A program made the translations under genes and the position numbers. A DNA stretch of 64,000 nt from Marsupella aquatica (Eukaryota; Marchantiophyta). Below, piece after piece: positions 21,972 through 36,138 of the stretch. Where the stretch lies: NCBI GenBank assembly GCA_973895155.1, contig OZ316895.1:19406001-19470000 (forward strand), given 5' to 3'. The notes below the pieces were generated by a model, which was not told the DNA's origin, did not search any database, and saw only the letters and a list, made by a program, of their open reading frames with translations. Numbering within the stretch: the stretch's first letter is position 1; each line of letters begins with the position of its first letter.

Positions 21972-24217
21972 AAATCCTCCATTGGGCCAGATCTTGGTTG
22001 GGAGAGATTGATAATGAGTTATATGATCGGAGAGAAGAAAGTGCTTTAAGCATGGAGTTGGTTTGTGTGCCACAAGAACAAGAGGAGTGCGTTGGTGCTA
22101 GTGAGCAACAAATGATTGTTGTCAAGCCTGATATTGTATCAGCAAAGTATAAAACACACATCAACCTGAGTCTTTGACTAGAAAGTTTGGTTGCTCTATA
22201 TGTACTCCTCCCAGATATGGCTAGTGGGTTGATTAATCTCAATTGCAAGAGGCTTATTTTGTTGTTGTTGATGATCACAGATTTTATACACTTAGGCCAA
22301 GGTAGGGCCATAAACTTTACAGTAGCTGTTTTTGGAAACAGTAAAGGTTGCACTAAAATTTGGTTATAGGCAAGAAGTTTGACACAAAAGTGTCATTTAG
22401 GTCCTATTTGGTAAGGAGGTTTTCCAACGGTCCATCAAGCATATACCTTGGTTTACTTTACTTTGCAAACTTATTAGTACTTGTTTCTGATTATGATTAT
22501 AACAAAGTAATTTCGTGCAACAAAGTTATGATCTCATGTTTGAAGATAAATACAACCAAGACCATGCAGAGCTAGGATTGTAAAGTAGTCTTGTCCACCG
22601 GAGTCTTTCTACGCGGCACCATGATTATGAGCCCGAAGGAGCAGCCGTGCGTCCTCGTGATTGGTGAACACCCTCGACGTGCATGCTTTCAGCGTACCGA
22701 CGGATCTCGATGACCCAGCCGCAGCCATGGGAATACATACAAATTTGTTCCACCTGCCTCTTTTGACGAGTCCCTTGATTTCTGTCCCTTCAACATCGCT
22801 GTCTCGTAGGTGAGATTGGTTCCCCCCCTTTGTCGCGAAGCTTATTCAGGGGAGGAATCATCGTTCAGTCATACCGACACACACAGTTCGCAGTCACAGA
22901 GGTCGTGAAAAGTACGATTGCATGTGACAAGTTGCGATTTGGACAGCCCGATCCAACCATTATCACTTGGCCACACACTGCGGCTCCATTTCCCAGACAT
23001 GGCTCTAGCCAGGGACCCATTCTCTGAATCGTGCAGCAATCTGGGCTACAGCAGCTTGCTGGGTTGTCCTATCGAATACTGATGCGGTAAGTTACTTTCA
23101 CCCAAGCTTTTGTTTTCTCAGCCGGAGTCATAATTCCCTACTTAGCGGTTGTTTCATGCCACACACCTGAACAGCGTGAACAGGCCAGTCGGGATTCTTC
23201 TAGGCGTTCTCCAGAGCAGATGATTGATCCGACCAGCAGCAAATAGGAAGAGCGGTGCTCGGTCCTCGATAGAAGAGCTACAGCAGGAGAAGGATTGCAG
23301 CATGAATCTTCGCGAGCAGAGACCAGGCGGCGCATGCATGCATGGATTGAGTATGCGACATAGGAAATTTCCGAACTCATGGATGTCGTCAAATGCACGT
23401 GGGACAGACTGAGAATAGACTTCGACCTATATTTTCTGAGAGGATAAGATAAATCAAACTTTAGAGTACGTGGATCTGCAGAAGGACAACGTTAACAGAT
23501 TCCTCGTATGAACGGTTGACAGACGAGATCTGTAGAAATAATAATGATTCTATGAGGAATTCGAGGCTGCCACCACGGAGCTGAGGAAAAGCCTGGCTGG
23601 CGGGTGAATGGCTTGCTCTGTGTAGAGATGAAGATTTCGTTACCTTAGTGAAGGTGGGGAAGGCGATACGGCAAGGAGGATGAGATGGCCGGAGGAGAAC
23701 CTCTGTCGAGTGACCAAGAGCTGCGGAAGAACCGCGCAGTTTTCTGGACGAAGATCTTGACTAAAACTGCTTAGTTGTGCCGAGGTAGAGCTGGAGAAAT
23801 TGGCAGTTATGTTGACGAAGGGTCGGAGGAGAACTGCTGTACTCAATTATGTTCAGAAGAGCTGCAGTAAAACTGCTCAATGTTGTCTAACAGCTGGAGT
23901 AGTACTCAATTATTTTATTATGTTAAAGATAGCTGGAGGAGAACTGCTTGAGCCTTGTTGTCGAAGAGCTGGAGAAGTCAGTCGTGGAATGGGCATCAGG
24001 GGAGATACGAAAAGGCATGGAAGAAAGAGAACGGATGGATGCTCTGAATCGACGTTTTTTCCGTGGGTCAATTCGAAGCGTGGTTGGGTCGGGTAATGGT
24101 AATAAGGCAATAGTTTTCTACACCTTGATAGTGAAAGAAGCAATACGATGCGTACTTTCATGCAGTAGAGCTAGAAACGAGTGAATAGAGGGAAGGAAGC
24201 AAGGTGGAAGGGGAACG
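21972..24217. other. Gene-free interval upstream of PHO1
   Basis: No supported gene. From about 23785 to 23975 a loose repeat of AGCTGGAG(A/T)...GAACTGCT(T/G) words recurs about four times. The last few hundred bases before 24218 should include the PHO1 promoter and 5' leader; I see no clear TATA box. The immediate 5' leader is purine-rich (GGAAGGAAGCAAGGTGGAAG). Confidence 0.4.
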
Positions 24218-27200
24218 ATGGTGAAGTTTGCCAAGTATTTGGCCAATCATCTGGTGCCGGAATGGAGGCCGGCGTTTTGCAACTACAAGGAATTGAAGAA
24301 GGAGCTAAAGCGCTTGAAAGCCTGTAGAGTCGTGGAGTGTCGTGTCATGGAGAAGGAAACGTACATTGCTCTGAGAAGTCCCTCTCTCCGCAACATTCGA
24401 GCTCGGTCACCTCGGGCCGAAGTGATCCTGGTAATTATTAGCCAATCAAAGACGACGAGGATTGATATCATACTGTAGCTAGCTTTTTGTCACTAAGGAT
24501 GGTGAAGTCCTTTCGTGTGATGTTTCTGTTATGCCTGATATCTTTCATCTTCTACTCTTCCCCCATTCGTCGGAGCAGGACTGCCTTTTAGAGGTAGCCG
24601 TGTTCCACTGCAAATTTGGCGATCGCGAGTTGGTGTAATTTCATGCTTGAGGAACACATTTGAATGCTCATCGGAAGTCGGTATCGGAAGCGATCGCTCA
24701 TTGTCACGAGGAAATTGCCTGTTTGGAATTTTTGATGTCTAAAATTTACTTAGAAATGTTTGGAATGGAAATCTGTTCAGGTGCACAAAAAGAGCTCACC
24801 TGTTTACGGGTCCCAGCTGGATCTAGTCGAAACTGAACTACTCGTGAATTCCGCTCAAGCGTCTGGCGAGAAGGCATTCTTCGAGAGATTGGATTTTGAG
24901 CTGAACAAAGTTAATGAATTTCACAAAACCAAAGAAAACGAGTTTCTCCAACACGCCGAGATACTGGACGAGCAGATGCAATCGCTCTTTGAGCTAAAGC
25001 TGGTGGCTGAAAACAGGAGAGCTTTCGCTGCCCAGCCCAGAAGCAGAGGAGACGAGGACCTTGTCACATCTTTGAATCATGATAGCTCACGTAGGGCATC
25101 TTACAGTACCAATTGAAATGTCAATAGAAGAGATGCATCTGTCTTATGTTTGTGTGTTATCGAAATCTGTGTCTGCTTATCAGCTGACAGATTTGTAGTA
25201 TTTGATACCCTCCCCCGATCTTTCCATTAATTTGTTGCCTAATAGGGTGTGATGACATATCATTCTTGCATTGCTTTCATTACAGTGATATTGGGTGCAT
25301 ATTGGTAGAAGCCCATTTTGCACGCTTTCCTTTCTCTTAGATCTTTGTCCACGAAGCCGATTCACTTTTATTTGCTGTATAGAATGTTTATTTGCTGTAT
25401 AGAATGTCTGAGAAATCGCTAGCTCTGAGAAATTGAGTATCGTTTTGTTTAGTACCTCAAAACTATTAATGTGTTGGCAGGAGCGAAGTCTATCGACGTG
25501 ATCGACTCTATTGTCTTGCTGCACAATGAAATGCTCTTCCAAACTATTATGAATCAGAATACGATGGCAAAAACTGGCCTACCCAATGAGAACCAGATAT
25601 CTTCCATCAGGGAGCTATTAGGAGACATGAACAACATGAGCACATCTGAGGCAATTCACCTAACTCAATGCCGTACTATGACCAACAAGGATTGGAAGGA
25701 GGTCACTCAACCACCTACAAAGTCAGTTGGTGCCATTGTCCGGTCTCACGGGGTCTCTAGAGCACCTAAGGAGTACAAGACCAGCAATAACCAAGAATTC
25801 AGTGCTTTCAAGAAAAAGGTCGAACATTCAGAGAAGATGTTGAGGGAAGCTTTTATTGAGTTCTACCGGGGTCTGGGTCTGCTCAAGCGTTACAGGTCTA
25901 TTCAAACTCAATTTCTCACTCTTAGTCTGTTACTGTAGTAGAGAAGATGAGAGGATGGGATCTATAAGAGTTCTGGAAAATGGATAATCGCCTGACTATC
26001 AAGGGTTTTGAGACCCTCGGGGAGGTCTAGTGGGGCTCACTGAATCTGACAAAGTACCTGGTGCAGCTAGAAATTGGGATGGGTGTGGATGAAAGTACTG
26101 TTTAGATTGTCCAATGCTATAAGGCATAGAATTCAGAGCTTTTTCAATTCAGACTGTAAGCCTTAGAATTTTCATTTCAGCTTGTCCGTGGTGAATTGTC
26201 TCTAGTCATAAGTTCATAAACTGCGAGGTAGGATGAAACGCAAGGAATATGCGGTACAAGTTTGAGCACTTCGACTTTCATAAATTACCACTGGTCTCGT
26301 GTCCGTTTACTATTCCTAAAACTGTTGAGCTCACAAATAAACGTGATCTTACTTGGGTTGGTCTGTGGCAGCTCTTTAAATATGATTGCGTTCACAAAGA
26401 TTCTCAAGAAGTACGAGAAGGTAAGTCCTTGTCATTCAAGAAAGCAAAACTTATACTATGGAGATGTTGACTGCTTCGTGTTGAGCAACCCCAAAGGAGA
26501 CTTCTGTCTTCAGTGTCCGAGTTAGTAAGTCACACGGGAAAGTATCCGGGAGAACTCGTTTGGAAGTTTATTGATTCTTCCCACGGTTTGCATCACATTT
26601 GTGTGCAAGAATGTTGAAGTCCTCCATAAGAAGAACTTCAACCCTCGATGCATCCCTAACCTGAAGTTTTTCCAGAATTACCTTATCGTACTTGGTATTC
26701 TTAGTTCTATATGTAAAAACATGCTGTCAGTCTGCAAGCATGGTTCCTCGTCATATTCCTCGAATCTGAGAATTCTTGAACTGTTCCATGCAGGTGACTC
26801 AAAGGGGTGCTTCTTCTACTTACATGAGAACGGTTGATAACTCTTATTTCCAAACTTCAGATAATGTAAGGTTCATACTTTGAGCCTTACAATGCTCTTG
26901 ACTATCATCTAATGAAAATGTACCTCAGAAGAACCTCTTGTTGCTTCTGTTGCAACACAGTCATAGTCTTGAGGTTGACAAGAAAACGAAGGATTTGAAA
27001 GTCGGATCAGTTTGGTTCAAGTGTTGCTCACTGGATAAGTTTATGAGTGCAGCATACGTTGTTCAGTCATGACATGTTCGTGATATTCCATAAAACCTAT
27101 ATGCGCTTTCCTCTTGGAGAGATTTGCAGGTGACGAACCTAATCATCTGGGTTGAGGCAATGTTTACGGACTATTTTGCTGGTGACGATCGGCAGCAGGC

Positions 27201-30200
27201 AAGGAAAGCCTTGAAACCTGCACAGGCTGAACGTCCCCTCCGAATATCTTTTTTCTTGGGTAATAGTGCATATTGACGTTCTCCTAAAAAAGCATCGTGT
27301 TTCTTGTTTAAGTATTAACCCTTCATGTGAGCTCCTTTAAGAATAAAAGACAGTGTGAAGAAGCATCGAATGAGAGTCTATGATTAGCAATAACATGTGT
27401 TAGAATAAGATGGACATGACGCTTTCAATTGGAGCATCAGAGTCAATTAATGTGAAGTAGATGAGAGAGCTATGATTTGTGTTCGCTGTCCTCCGTTCGA
27501 ATCTTGCAATACAGTGTGTAGGTAGAGCCTGTAATCAAGTTGAAAAGTAAAGATGCCAGCGCTCTTAGGAAAATGTGGACAGGAAGCAAGATTGGCTTGA
27601 TACTGATCATTTTGCCGAAATTGATGATTCTTGACAGGAATGTTTACCGGCTGCTCGATAATGTTGGCTGTGGCATTTGCAACCGTTGTGCATGTGCTCT
27701 TTGCAAATTTGACAGAGTCAGAGCGGGCAGCCAGGACAAATTCTTACATGAATTCAGTCTTCCCAATATTTAGGTGTGCCTCCAAACAAACTTCTCCCGC
27801 ATATGACGTACCGAAATTGATTCATAATAATATATATTGAAACTTAGATCTAAAAAATGAGCAGCTTGCTGAGCCAAGCTCTTTGGTATGTTTTAAAGCT
27901 ATCGCACAGGTGCGACGTTAAGAGCTCATCAGATTCTTGAAGTCGTGTGTACGTCAAGAGTATTAAATCAGTTTGTCAATCGATTGTCATAAGAGAAGCA
28001 TTTTGGCTAAAACGTTGGGGAATGAGGGAATGCTGGAACGTAGGTCACTTGAATGGCTGGACGACACTTTCGCATAGAATATTCATAACGGGGTGACCTT
28101 TTTGATGCTGGGTTGGGAAGCATGATAGCGCTGCTTCTCCTACATTTGTACATGTATGGATGGAACCTCTATCTCTGGCAGCGGACTCGTATCAACTATG
28201 CTTTTATTTTTGAGTTTCCCTCGGGAACAGAGCTATCCTATCCAGAGGTCCTCCTGGTGTGTACAGGTCTCACTGTGGTACTTGGAGGAGGTATGCTGGG
28301 GCACCTGGGTTCACATTACAGTGAATCTATACTGATCGATCTCATTCCTCTAGGGGCAGTTTCGGTATGTTACACTCAGGCACGGTATTTGTTTTGACAA
28401 CTTGCATTCTTTGTTAACTTTGTAAGCCATAAGTGTAGCCAGTGCTGAATAGATGCCTCTGTTACGTCCAGTCTATAAATGTTACACGATTGTCCTCTCC
28501 GATGTTAGGTTTATTTTGTTGGTGTTTTTGTTGTTGAAATATGTCTTAGTAAATTATGTTATCTGCTGCTAGAGACAGAAGGGCTGCTGTGTTCCTCATT
28601 TAGCAAGGTAAAGAATTGATTGTCAGTGTTACAAGGATCTGTTTGTCAACACTGCCCAATCAATGTTCTCTTCACTAGGCATCATAAATTACTCTCATAG
28701 GCTGTACCTGACAAGTGCGGTAACTCGAAAATCTCCGTGTGCAGATAACAGTCGGCCTGCTCTTTTGCCCATTTCGAATTTGCTATTTCTCAGCCAGAAA
28801 AGCTTTCCTAACTTGCATGTGGAGAATAATCTGTGCCCCATTCTACAAGGTGAAGTCCAGTATGCATGGACTCGATTGGCAGCTGCTTCTGCACTAGAAT
28901 GTATTTGTCACTTTTCCCTCCAAATTATACAGATCGTTTCTTGTTGACTCGAGATACACCAGAAGCAGTGGTATCTGAGTGTCTTGGCATGGTTCGTTTG
29001 GTGCAGGTCCTTCTGGTAGATTTTTTTCTCGGAGATCAGCTATGCAGTCAGGTTTGTTTACGTTCGGATCCCTAAGAGAACCAATCACAACCAGTGACTA
29101 CAGTAGCTTCCAGCTGAGTACAGTAGATGCTGGTTCAAACGGCTTGGTTTCGAAGATAACTGTAATATCTGTCTCCACACATATTTGTTGAACGTTTTCT
29201 GGATTGAAGGAGTGGACATAAGAAGCTGGAACTGCTCCTGATACGAGACTCTGACCCAAATATAGGCAGTGAAATCTAATGCTTGAATTGTTTCATCTTG
29301 CTGCATGAAGGTTCCTCTGCTACGAAATCTAGAGTATATTATGTGCTACTATGGTAGTGGTCACTTCAAGACCGATAATGGCGAAGCTTGTGCGAAGAAC
29401 GATCTGTTCCTTCAAGTTTCCTACATGATATCGGTACTACCTTACTGGTGGCGTTTGATGCAGGTACGTGTTCTGGAGTAGTCATCGATCAGTTAATTTC
29501 TATTATACCACTAAAAGGTTTAATAAAGTACTCTAAGACGGCATAATTATCTAGTTAAGTTTTGGAAAAAACTTTGACGCGCGCCAAAAAGAATGACTGC
29601 CATGAAGTGGAGCGTGCTACATTGGAGAGGTACCAATCATGCGTATTGTCGGCTCCTAAAGAAACTCCGAATTCTGCCAGTGAATTGAATGTCACTTAAT
29701 TAATGATTGTTCTCTTGGGTTACTCCGGTACTAGATTGAAAGGTCCCTTGTTAGTTTTTGTAGGACAGTACGCAGTAGAGCAGACCCGTGGATTGCAAGG
29801 TTTCACGAAATGACGATGGGTGTCTTTGTTACTCTTGTCAGTGTCTGAGGAGATACCGAGATGAGAACGATGGACCACACCTTGCAAATGCTGGAAAGTA
29901 TCTCTCAGCAATTGTTGTCGTATTCACGAGGATTCAATATGGAAATACCGACAGTGTGAAGTGGATGCTGCTGTATATTATATCATCAACTTTCGCCACG
30001 TTTTACCAAATATACTGGGACCTTGTAATCGACTGGGGGCTCCTTCGGTGCAACTCGGTGAACCCTTGGTTGAGAGAGAAACTGATTCTGGAGGATCAGA
30101 GATATGTATACTTTCTATCGATGGTAAGTGTATATATCTTTGAAGATCTCCCTCGATTCATTCATATCCTATCATTGGCGGTCTAAAGAACGTTTTCTAA

Positions 30201-30970
30201 CAATTTCCATGTTGGATTCGTTAGGGGCTGAACGTCATCCTACGGTTTCCATGGTTGCTGTCTGTTACGCACTTTCAGTTTGGCGGTATCGACAGTCACA
30301 TTACGGATTTCTTCTTGGCAGCTCTTGAAGTCGTTCGGAGGGGTCATTGGAATTTTTACAGGTAATTGGCCGGACTTACACCACGCATACATGAAGGAAG
30401 CTAGGAACGAAGGAATTATTTTCAGATGTCCCCTTTTAATTTGATCTCCTACAAGTAGATACAACATGCGTAAAACAAGAGTAGTCCTAGTTTGTAGGTG
30501 GTGGAGTATTACACATGCAACACATAGGGGCCTACTTGTAACTGTGCCTTAAATCTACATCAGCCGTATAACCAAAATATAAACCAAAACACATGTGAAC
30601 ATAAATCAAAACACAACTTGTTTAAATCACTTGATCTATAGATTATAAATATAATGTATTGGTCTATAGATCATAAATATGATTTATAGATTATAAATAT
30701 AATATATTGGTCTATAGATCATATGATTTCTAGATTATAAATATAATGTATTGATTTATGTTCTGATATTTAATGCACAGTTACGTGCGCATAGAAGCAT
30801 ATGAAAAAGTAATGTTAGATGGGGTTGAGTAATCGAGTCTCCGCGATTCTCCATTTCGAGCGAACTGCATTCTCACTGCCTCTCGTAGTCGCAGGTTGGA
30901 GAACGAGCATCTGAACAATGTCGGGCACTACAGAGCCACCAAAACTGTGCCTCTTCCTTTCGACCGTTGA
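24218..30970 (+). CDS. PHO1: PHO1-type phosphate exporter (SPX-EXS protein)
   Basis: PHO1 proteins export inorganic phosphate from cells toward the vasculature; the SPX domain senses inositol pyrophosphates. Fourteen exons join in frame to 788 residues, close to the usual 780-800: 24218-24430, 24781-25090, 25481-25895, 26372-26420, 26794-26865, 27130-27259, 27638-27773, 28121-28364, 28745-28849, 29007-29051, 29311-29463, 29842-30123, 30225-30361, 30895-30970. The SPX domain starts [20 protein letters not shown] with a Lys-rich helix ([13 protein letters not shown]). Its later helices are [18 protein letters not shown] (about 109-126) and [17 protein letters not shown] (about 313). Transmembrane segments fill exons 7-9. 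The EXS domain has [26 protein letters not shown] and [34 protein letters not shown]. Splice phases match throughout. The exon 2/3 join is the least certain. Confidence 0.93.
30630..30760. repeat. AT-rich tandem repeat in the last PHO1 intron
   Basis: Three imperfect units of about 45-55 bases built from TCTATAGATTATAAATATAAT and TGTATTGGTCTATAGATCAT. It lies entirely within the last intron (30362-30894), which is also the gene's longest (533 bases). Confidence 0.8.
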
Positions 30971-33900
30971 TCGGAGCCAATGTATTGTGTCAAGAAGTTC
31001 AGTGACCTTTGTATCAGAACCAAATGAGACGAACATGGCACTCCGGCAGAGCCACGTACTGTCTTAAAAGCAGGATACCATTATGGCAAGAACTCGGCTT
31101 GTGAGAATTTTCAGGAAACATGGTCTTCGGCACGTGTGTACCCTCTGGTAGCCGTCCTGCCGCATCTTGTCCAGCAATTCTAATGCGGTATATTGGCACG
31201 CAGAGAGTGCCTGCTGCTAAAGAGCCGCTATTGCGTGCAATGATGGTTATGTTTTGGTTGCCAATAGCCTCCGAAAGTAGCAGACGATTTCTGCTAGCAT
31301 CCCTTCCCGTAGATGTGTACCCGGATTTTTGTTGTGAGTCTCGGTGATATTCTGTGCAGCCACTCAAGGCAAAAATCACAAGAATAAATCTTTCTGTGAC
31401 GGATGGGTAGCAAAACCACGTTATTTTCTCCTCATACTCGAAATGTCATGAGCTACAACGATCTCCAAATTCAACGACTGAGACAAGAAGATTCCAGCCA
31501 TTTATTTCAGTCGGAAGCACTGGATTTGAGTATTACGTTACTTTCACCACGAGATCTTGTGGTTCCCTGGTGCTCAGACGATGGCATTTTTATGAAAGAA
31601 ATTTGCTGTGACACGTACATGTGCAGTAGAATGTGCGGGGGCGGTGCCGCGGTGGGCCCGGTCAAGAAAAATTGAGCAACGAAAGTGCGAATCACCCACG
31701 GCAAGGTGAAAGCTTGGTGTTGGAGCATGTCGGATCTATTCAGTTGTACTTGAATATCGGGAATGACTGAAGTCATTGAACATCTTGTCCTCGTTCTAGA
31801 GTTTGATCCAGAATTATTTAAACGAATCGTTGAAGTTCGAGGTGTCTGCAGGACGACTGGTTTCCTCGATTTTGGCACATTAGACTAAAATGAATAGAGC
31901 AACGAATAGAAGGTCTGTGTTTTATGTAATGTGTCCAGTAGTTTGTACTTTCGACCGATTACGAAGATTTATTGGAATGGAATAGATTGTCGGCACTGGC
32001 GGCCCAAAGCTATCCTCGTCTCCGCTTCGATTAGAGAATACAGAAACTAATAAATGACGTTTGACAGAGTTGGGAGATTCGTCCGAAAGGATTCCATCTT
32101 CTAAAGGGTTGAGAAATGGGCGACCGAACAAAAATGTGTGACAGGTACTGCGACTAATAAGGCGTCATAACTGGGATCAAAGGTACCGATTCCGAAACGA
32201 TTTAAGCGTTGTTCTGTACTACAATATTTAAAATCAGTAGAGGATTAAATTTATGCTGAATTCATCATATAACGCCACAAGCCATATAAAAGGGGAAGTG
32301 TCCAACACTTCTCCCTTTTTCATGTTCTTCATTCTTCTCCTCTCCTGTGCCATTTTGCCCCACAATTTCAAGAAAAGTGTTGTATTAATGGTGAAACCGG
32401 GTGGATCCAGGGTTTGTCATGGCTAGTGTTGGTTCAAACAGATTAGGCACTGATGAAGTCTGTCTTCACATAGATTGAATCGAAATCTGAAAAGGAGGTT
32501 TCACGTACATTGGATCAATACTAGATTGCCTATGTAATCCAGAGATCCTAAGGTGCACTGTAACGACACAAATGGTGAGTGGAGAAGGAAAGGGAAGCAA
32601 ACAGAGGTGTGTGTGATTGTGTCTGCAACTTGCAAGGTTTCTGGCATTGAGTTGAATTCCGAAGCGATATCATATCCTAGTAGTGGTGTTGAAGAAAGTG
32701 GTAAAATTCATTAGTACGAAATCCAATTCGACTACAAGTATGAATGGGCCCATTAAAGCATGATGCCAAAACTTTGTTTTTGATACTTTAATAGCAGTGA
32801 AAGACTTAACCGGGCACTTGAAGCCAAAAGACATGCTAAACAGGCTCCTATCTGTGTACATGACTTAACCGGGCTCCTTGGATTCTGCTAGCCGGCAGCA
32901 ACTGCAGTTTAACCCTACTGCCATGGCATCCACAGCTGCTACCACAGTTCGCAGCGAACCAGCTGCCGGATTTCGCCTGAACGCCGGTGTCAGGTTCGTT
33001 GCGCTTGCAGCTCTTTAAACCGACATTGCACCTGCAGAGGCTCTGAATGGGATTTGGTTTGGCAGTTGTTGTCGGGGTGTGAATCCTCATTGCACACCTC
33101 TGTAATTGCAGAACTCTGATCCGTGGCTCTCAGAAAAGACACATCCCCAAGATATGAATCTCGAGGTTCAGTCTTAAGAATGATGTTGCTCGATATACGA
33201 TTTAGTTATTCGTTTCTTTTCTCATCAGATTCAAATTCAATCTGTTCAATTCGACTAAGATGTGCCTGGTTACGAAGCTTCAAAAGCACAGAGATTGCAC
33301 AGGTTCTAACTTAGTAGCAACGATTTATGACAACGTCGTTTTCAATTCAAATCCCTTGAACAAAGCCAATTCGAGGAAAGCTGACTGCAAGAGTGAGAGA
33401 AAGGCCGAGTGAATGGATACAGATATGCTTGGTGTAACATGGAGATGCATAGAACCCTGGAAAAGCCCAATCTTCGTCTAGAATTGCCCGAGGGGGACCG
33501 ACTGTGTTGCTCGATTTTCGATGGATCAACGATGCTGTGATGGGCATGGGATGATTACATTGTGCTGATAGATTCTCCTGCAGTTCAGAGAACTTTCCGT
33601 AGTTCACTGCGTCCGGTCCTTCTAAAGTACAATCTTTCCTACAATGCCTGACGAAAGAACTCCCTTGTACCAGGTAAGGTAATTCCAGGTAGTACAGCAA
33701 TATCTGGTTTACAATCTTTACCATCCTACCTTGAAGTACTAGTGGATTAATGAATGGGCACCCCATTTCAATCAATCCAACAATGCCAATGCCTAAACCT
33801 GCACTTTTGTTCCATCCATCCAAGTTTGTAAATAGACCACCAAAGAGTAGTTTTGGCGGGATTCTTGATTATAGAAGTACTGGTCATTATAGCGCGAGAG

Positions 33901-35357
33901 GGAAGACCCTAAACCCTAACCCTTCCTTGCATAGCAAAGTTTTTCGTTGCATGACCCATATTTTCCTCTACCCAACTGCCTACCTAACAACAACCTGTTT
34001 GGTAACATCCATTTTGGGGACTACTCTTTTGGCTAGCCAACTAGTCTTTAAAAAACATAAAAAATATAAAAGGCAGCAAAACTAAAACTTCCACCAAAAA
34101 AGTTATAAATCAGGAAAAAACAAAGTACGCCAAAAGGGGAAGAAGAAAAAAAAAGTACACCAGAATGAAAGAAAAAGTGGTCCAGAGAGTACAAACACCA
34201 AACAAAGACAAAGAAAAGCAAATGCAATTCTAACAAAGGAAGAATAGAAAGGGAAAAGAGAGGGAAAAGTGTCTAACACTACACTAATCTAAACCACCAC
34301 TAGCCATGTAAAAGGGGGGAAGTGTCCAAGACTTCTCTTTATGGATCCCATGAGGAGTCTCTTGCAAATTTCCTAGCACAAGTATATGTCAAAAAATTGA
34401 CGACAAAACTATTTTGCAGAAAAAACATGTTCCGAGATCCTGTTTGTGCTGAGTTTTCTGTAACAACTTGGACGCCATGCAGTAATTCCTACATGTAAAA
34501 GTGAAATCAAATACATAAGAAGATGTCAGTTTTTTCAAACAGTAACCATTTAGTTATGTTTTCCTTGTATTTAAAATATAAAATAAATTCTGAATTTTGG
34601 CAACAAACAAAAATAAAATGGTTGCCAAAAGAGTAACCAACTCTGAATTTTGATTTGTTTGCTTCTTCCTCGGAATGATTTTTAACTTTATAAATTTGTC
34701 AGCCGCGAAAAACCCCATGGCAAGGGCGAACAAGCAGCCACATGAGGCGCATAAGGGGGCAAGGCAAAAAAACAGCAAAGGGAATCCAATCCCACGTAGA
34801 ACCAAGCTAACAAGAACCCCACGGGGAGCAAAGGCAGCCAAAGCCCGCTCGCCCCCAGCAACCCAATAAACGAGGTCAGCCAGATGTGATACGGCCATCC
34901 GAGCCTGAGCCAGCCCCTACGCAAATCATCAATCCAGGTTTTGGCACGAAGCAAGTGGGTGAGCTTGCGACCCGGAGGGGACCTGCAGCCCACAGCAGAG
35001 AGATGGTCCGCCGGCTCAGACTCTGCGCTCCCCCCCCCCACGCGCGCCTGGAACATGTGGTCTCAGGAACTGGTATACTCTATAGTTTTCAATCTTGAAA
35101 TCGGGCTTGAAATCTTTCAACAGCTCATCTCTATCAGCCCACCTCCACTGCTTGGAGTCTGTAAAGAAAATTGTCACAACTACAGTTAGGTGAGCGCCAT
35201 GTAAACTCCAAGAAATCTTTGACTATCCTCCTATGCTCCGCTGTGAACCCCCGCAGGTGCAGCCATCATAGAGGGAGGTCCTTCCAGCCTCCCTCCTCAC
35301 ATGACCAGCCGTCCCCTTTGGACCTCAGTCCCAGCCTCCCACAGAAAGCTGTGATCT
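30971..35357. other. Long interval without a supported gene
   Basis: Open frames here (for example 31014-31379 minus, 31403-31675 plus and 33347-33823 minus) have no recognisable domain, conserved motif or exon structure and are not called. Two similar 40-base segments, 32283-32325 and 34302-34345, share CCAT.TAAAAGGGG.GAAGTGTCCAA.ACTTCTC, suggesting fragments of one repeat. Short telomere-type repeats (CCCTAAACCCTAACCC) lie at 33907-33922. The stretch 34050-34290 is A-rich. Confidence 0.4.
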
Positions 35358-35651
35358 CTCGGGGGCCTCAATCCAAGGGGTAACCCATATCACGCGCAAA
35401 GTTTTGGGGGAATAAACACCCTAAAAGTTAAGTCAATAAAGTTTTTTTTAGTTTTTACCCCTAACTGAATGAAATATTCCCAACTTTGATTTTAAAATTA
35501 AAACCCTATGATTCTTAGAATTCTCAAAATTGGATTAAAATAACCCTAATGTTCTTCAACAAAAATTTAAAAGTATTTCATTAAACCCAATAAAAAACCT
35601 TATACTTATTCGCGCGTGATGGGTAGGAAGAAAAGAAGTGAGGACCCCGGG
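35358..35651. mobile_element. MITE copy 3 (most diverged member)
   Basis: A 294-bp segment starting CTCGGGGGCCTCA and ending GAAGTGAGGACCCCGGG, with the family's inner block (ATTCTCAAAATTGGATT...ACCC.AATGTTCTTC). The flanking 8-base segments TGTGATCT and CGTAATCT match at six of eight positions, as expected for an old target duplication. Its interior is closest to the copy at 16388-16685. Confidence 0.65.
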
Positions 35652-36131
35652 CGTAATCTTGACAATATCATTGTTGGGAAGGGAATTAAATCCTACCAGG
35701 CAGCAGAGAGTATCATTAATGCTCCAACAAGCAGGAGCCCCTAATCTTCCTGGCTCAAAGGAGAGGTGGGCTCTCACTAGCTCCCAACACTTCCATAGTC
35801 CGCCCATGTATGGTAAACCACCAAAGAAACGGGGGGTAGAAAGGAGAAGCCTCTCCTGAAATGTGTATCTGTTCCGTCTGATTACCTTGAAGTTCAGCCA
35901 TCCCATTAATGACAGGTTGACACTCAGCATGCCGGCCCATTCAAGGTTCAGGAAATTCAGAGCCCTGATGAACCATTGCAAGAGCAAAGCAATGATTTTT
36001 TTGCTTCTTACATGGCTTCTTAGATTTGTGAAGCCTAGTTTGGAAATCTTGGTTGGAATAGGAAACAGTTGGGTTACTTTGGCTTGGAAGTAATGATGCG
36101 GTAGTTTGTTTGTGATCGATGTTCCACTCAA
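35652..36131 (-). pseudogene. Probable non-LTR retrotransposon (LINE) RT tail remnant
   Basis: The minus-strand frame reads KISKLGFTNLRSHVRSKKIIALLLQWFIRALN, then WAGMLSVNLSLMGW, then STPRFFGGLPYMGGLWKCWELVR. The order (a GLG.TNLR-like segment, a Trp-rich helix, then a segment ending in W..W..VR) resembles the region downstream of the reverse transcriptase core in plant LINEs. No catalytic FADD or endonuclease motif is present, so only a 3' fragment remains. MITE copy 3 abuts its end. The assignment rests on remembered family patterns and is tentative. Confidence 0.4.
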
Positions 36132-36138
36132 ATTTCAC

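Noticed and set aside
32923-33018. Small plus-strand frame starting MASTAATTVRSEPAAGFRL, like a plastid transit peptide start
   Set aside because: Only 31 residues with no following exon that I could support; the resemblance is compositional.
33347-33823. 158-residue minus-strand frame
   Set aside because: No motif, no splice-consistent neighbour and part of it overlaps repeat-like sequence; possible but unsupported.
34554-35056. Hydrophobic minus-strand frames that look membrane-like
   Set aside because: Trp/Leu-rich composition without a recognisable family, no exon context and shared with repeat-like DNA; not enough to call a gene.
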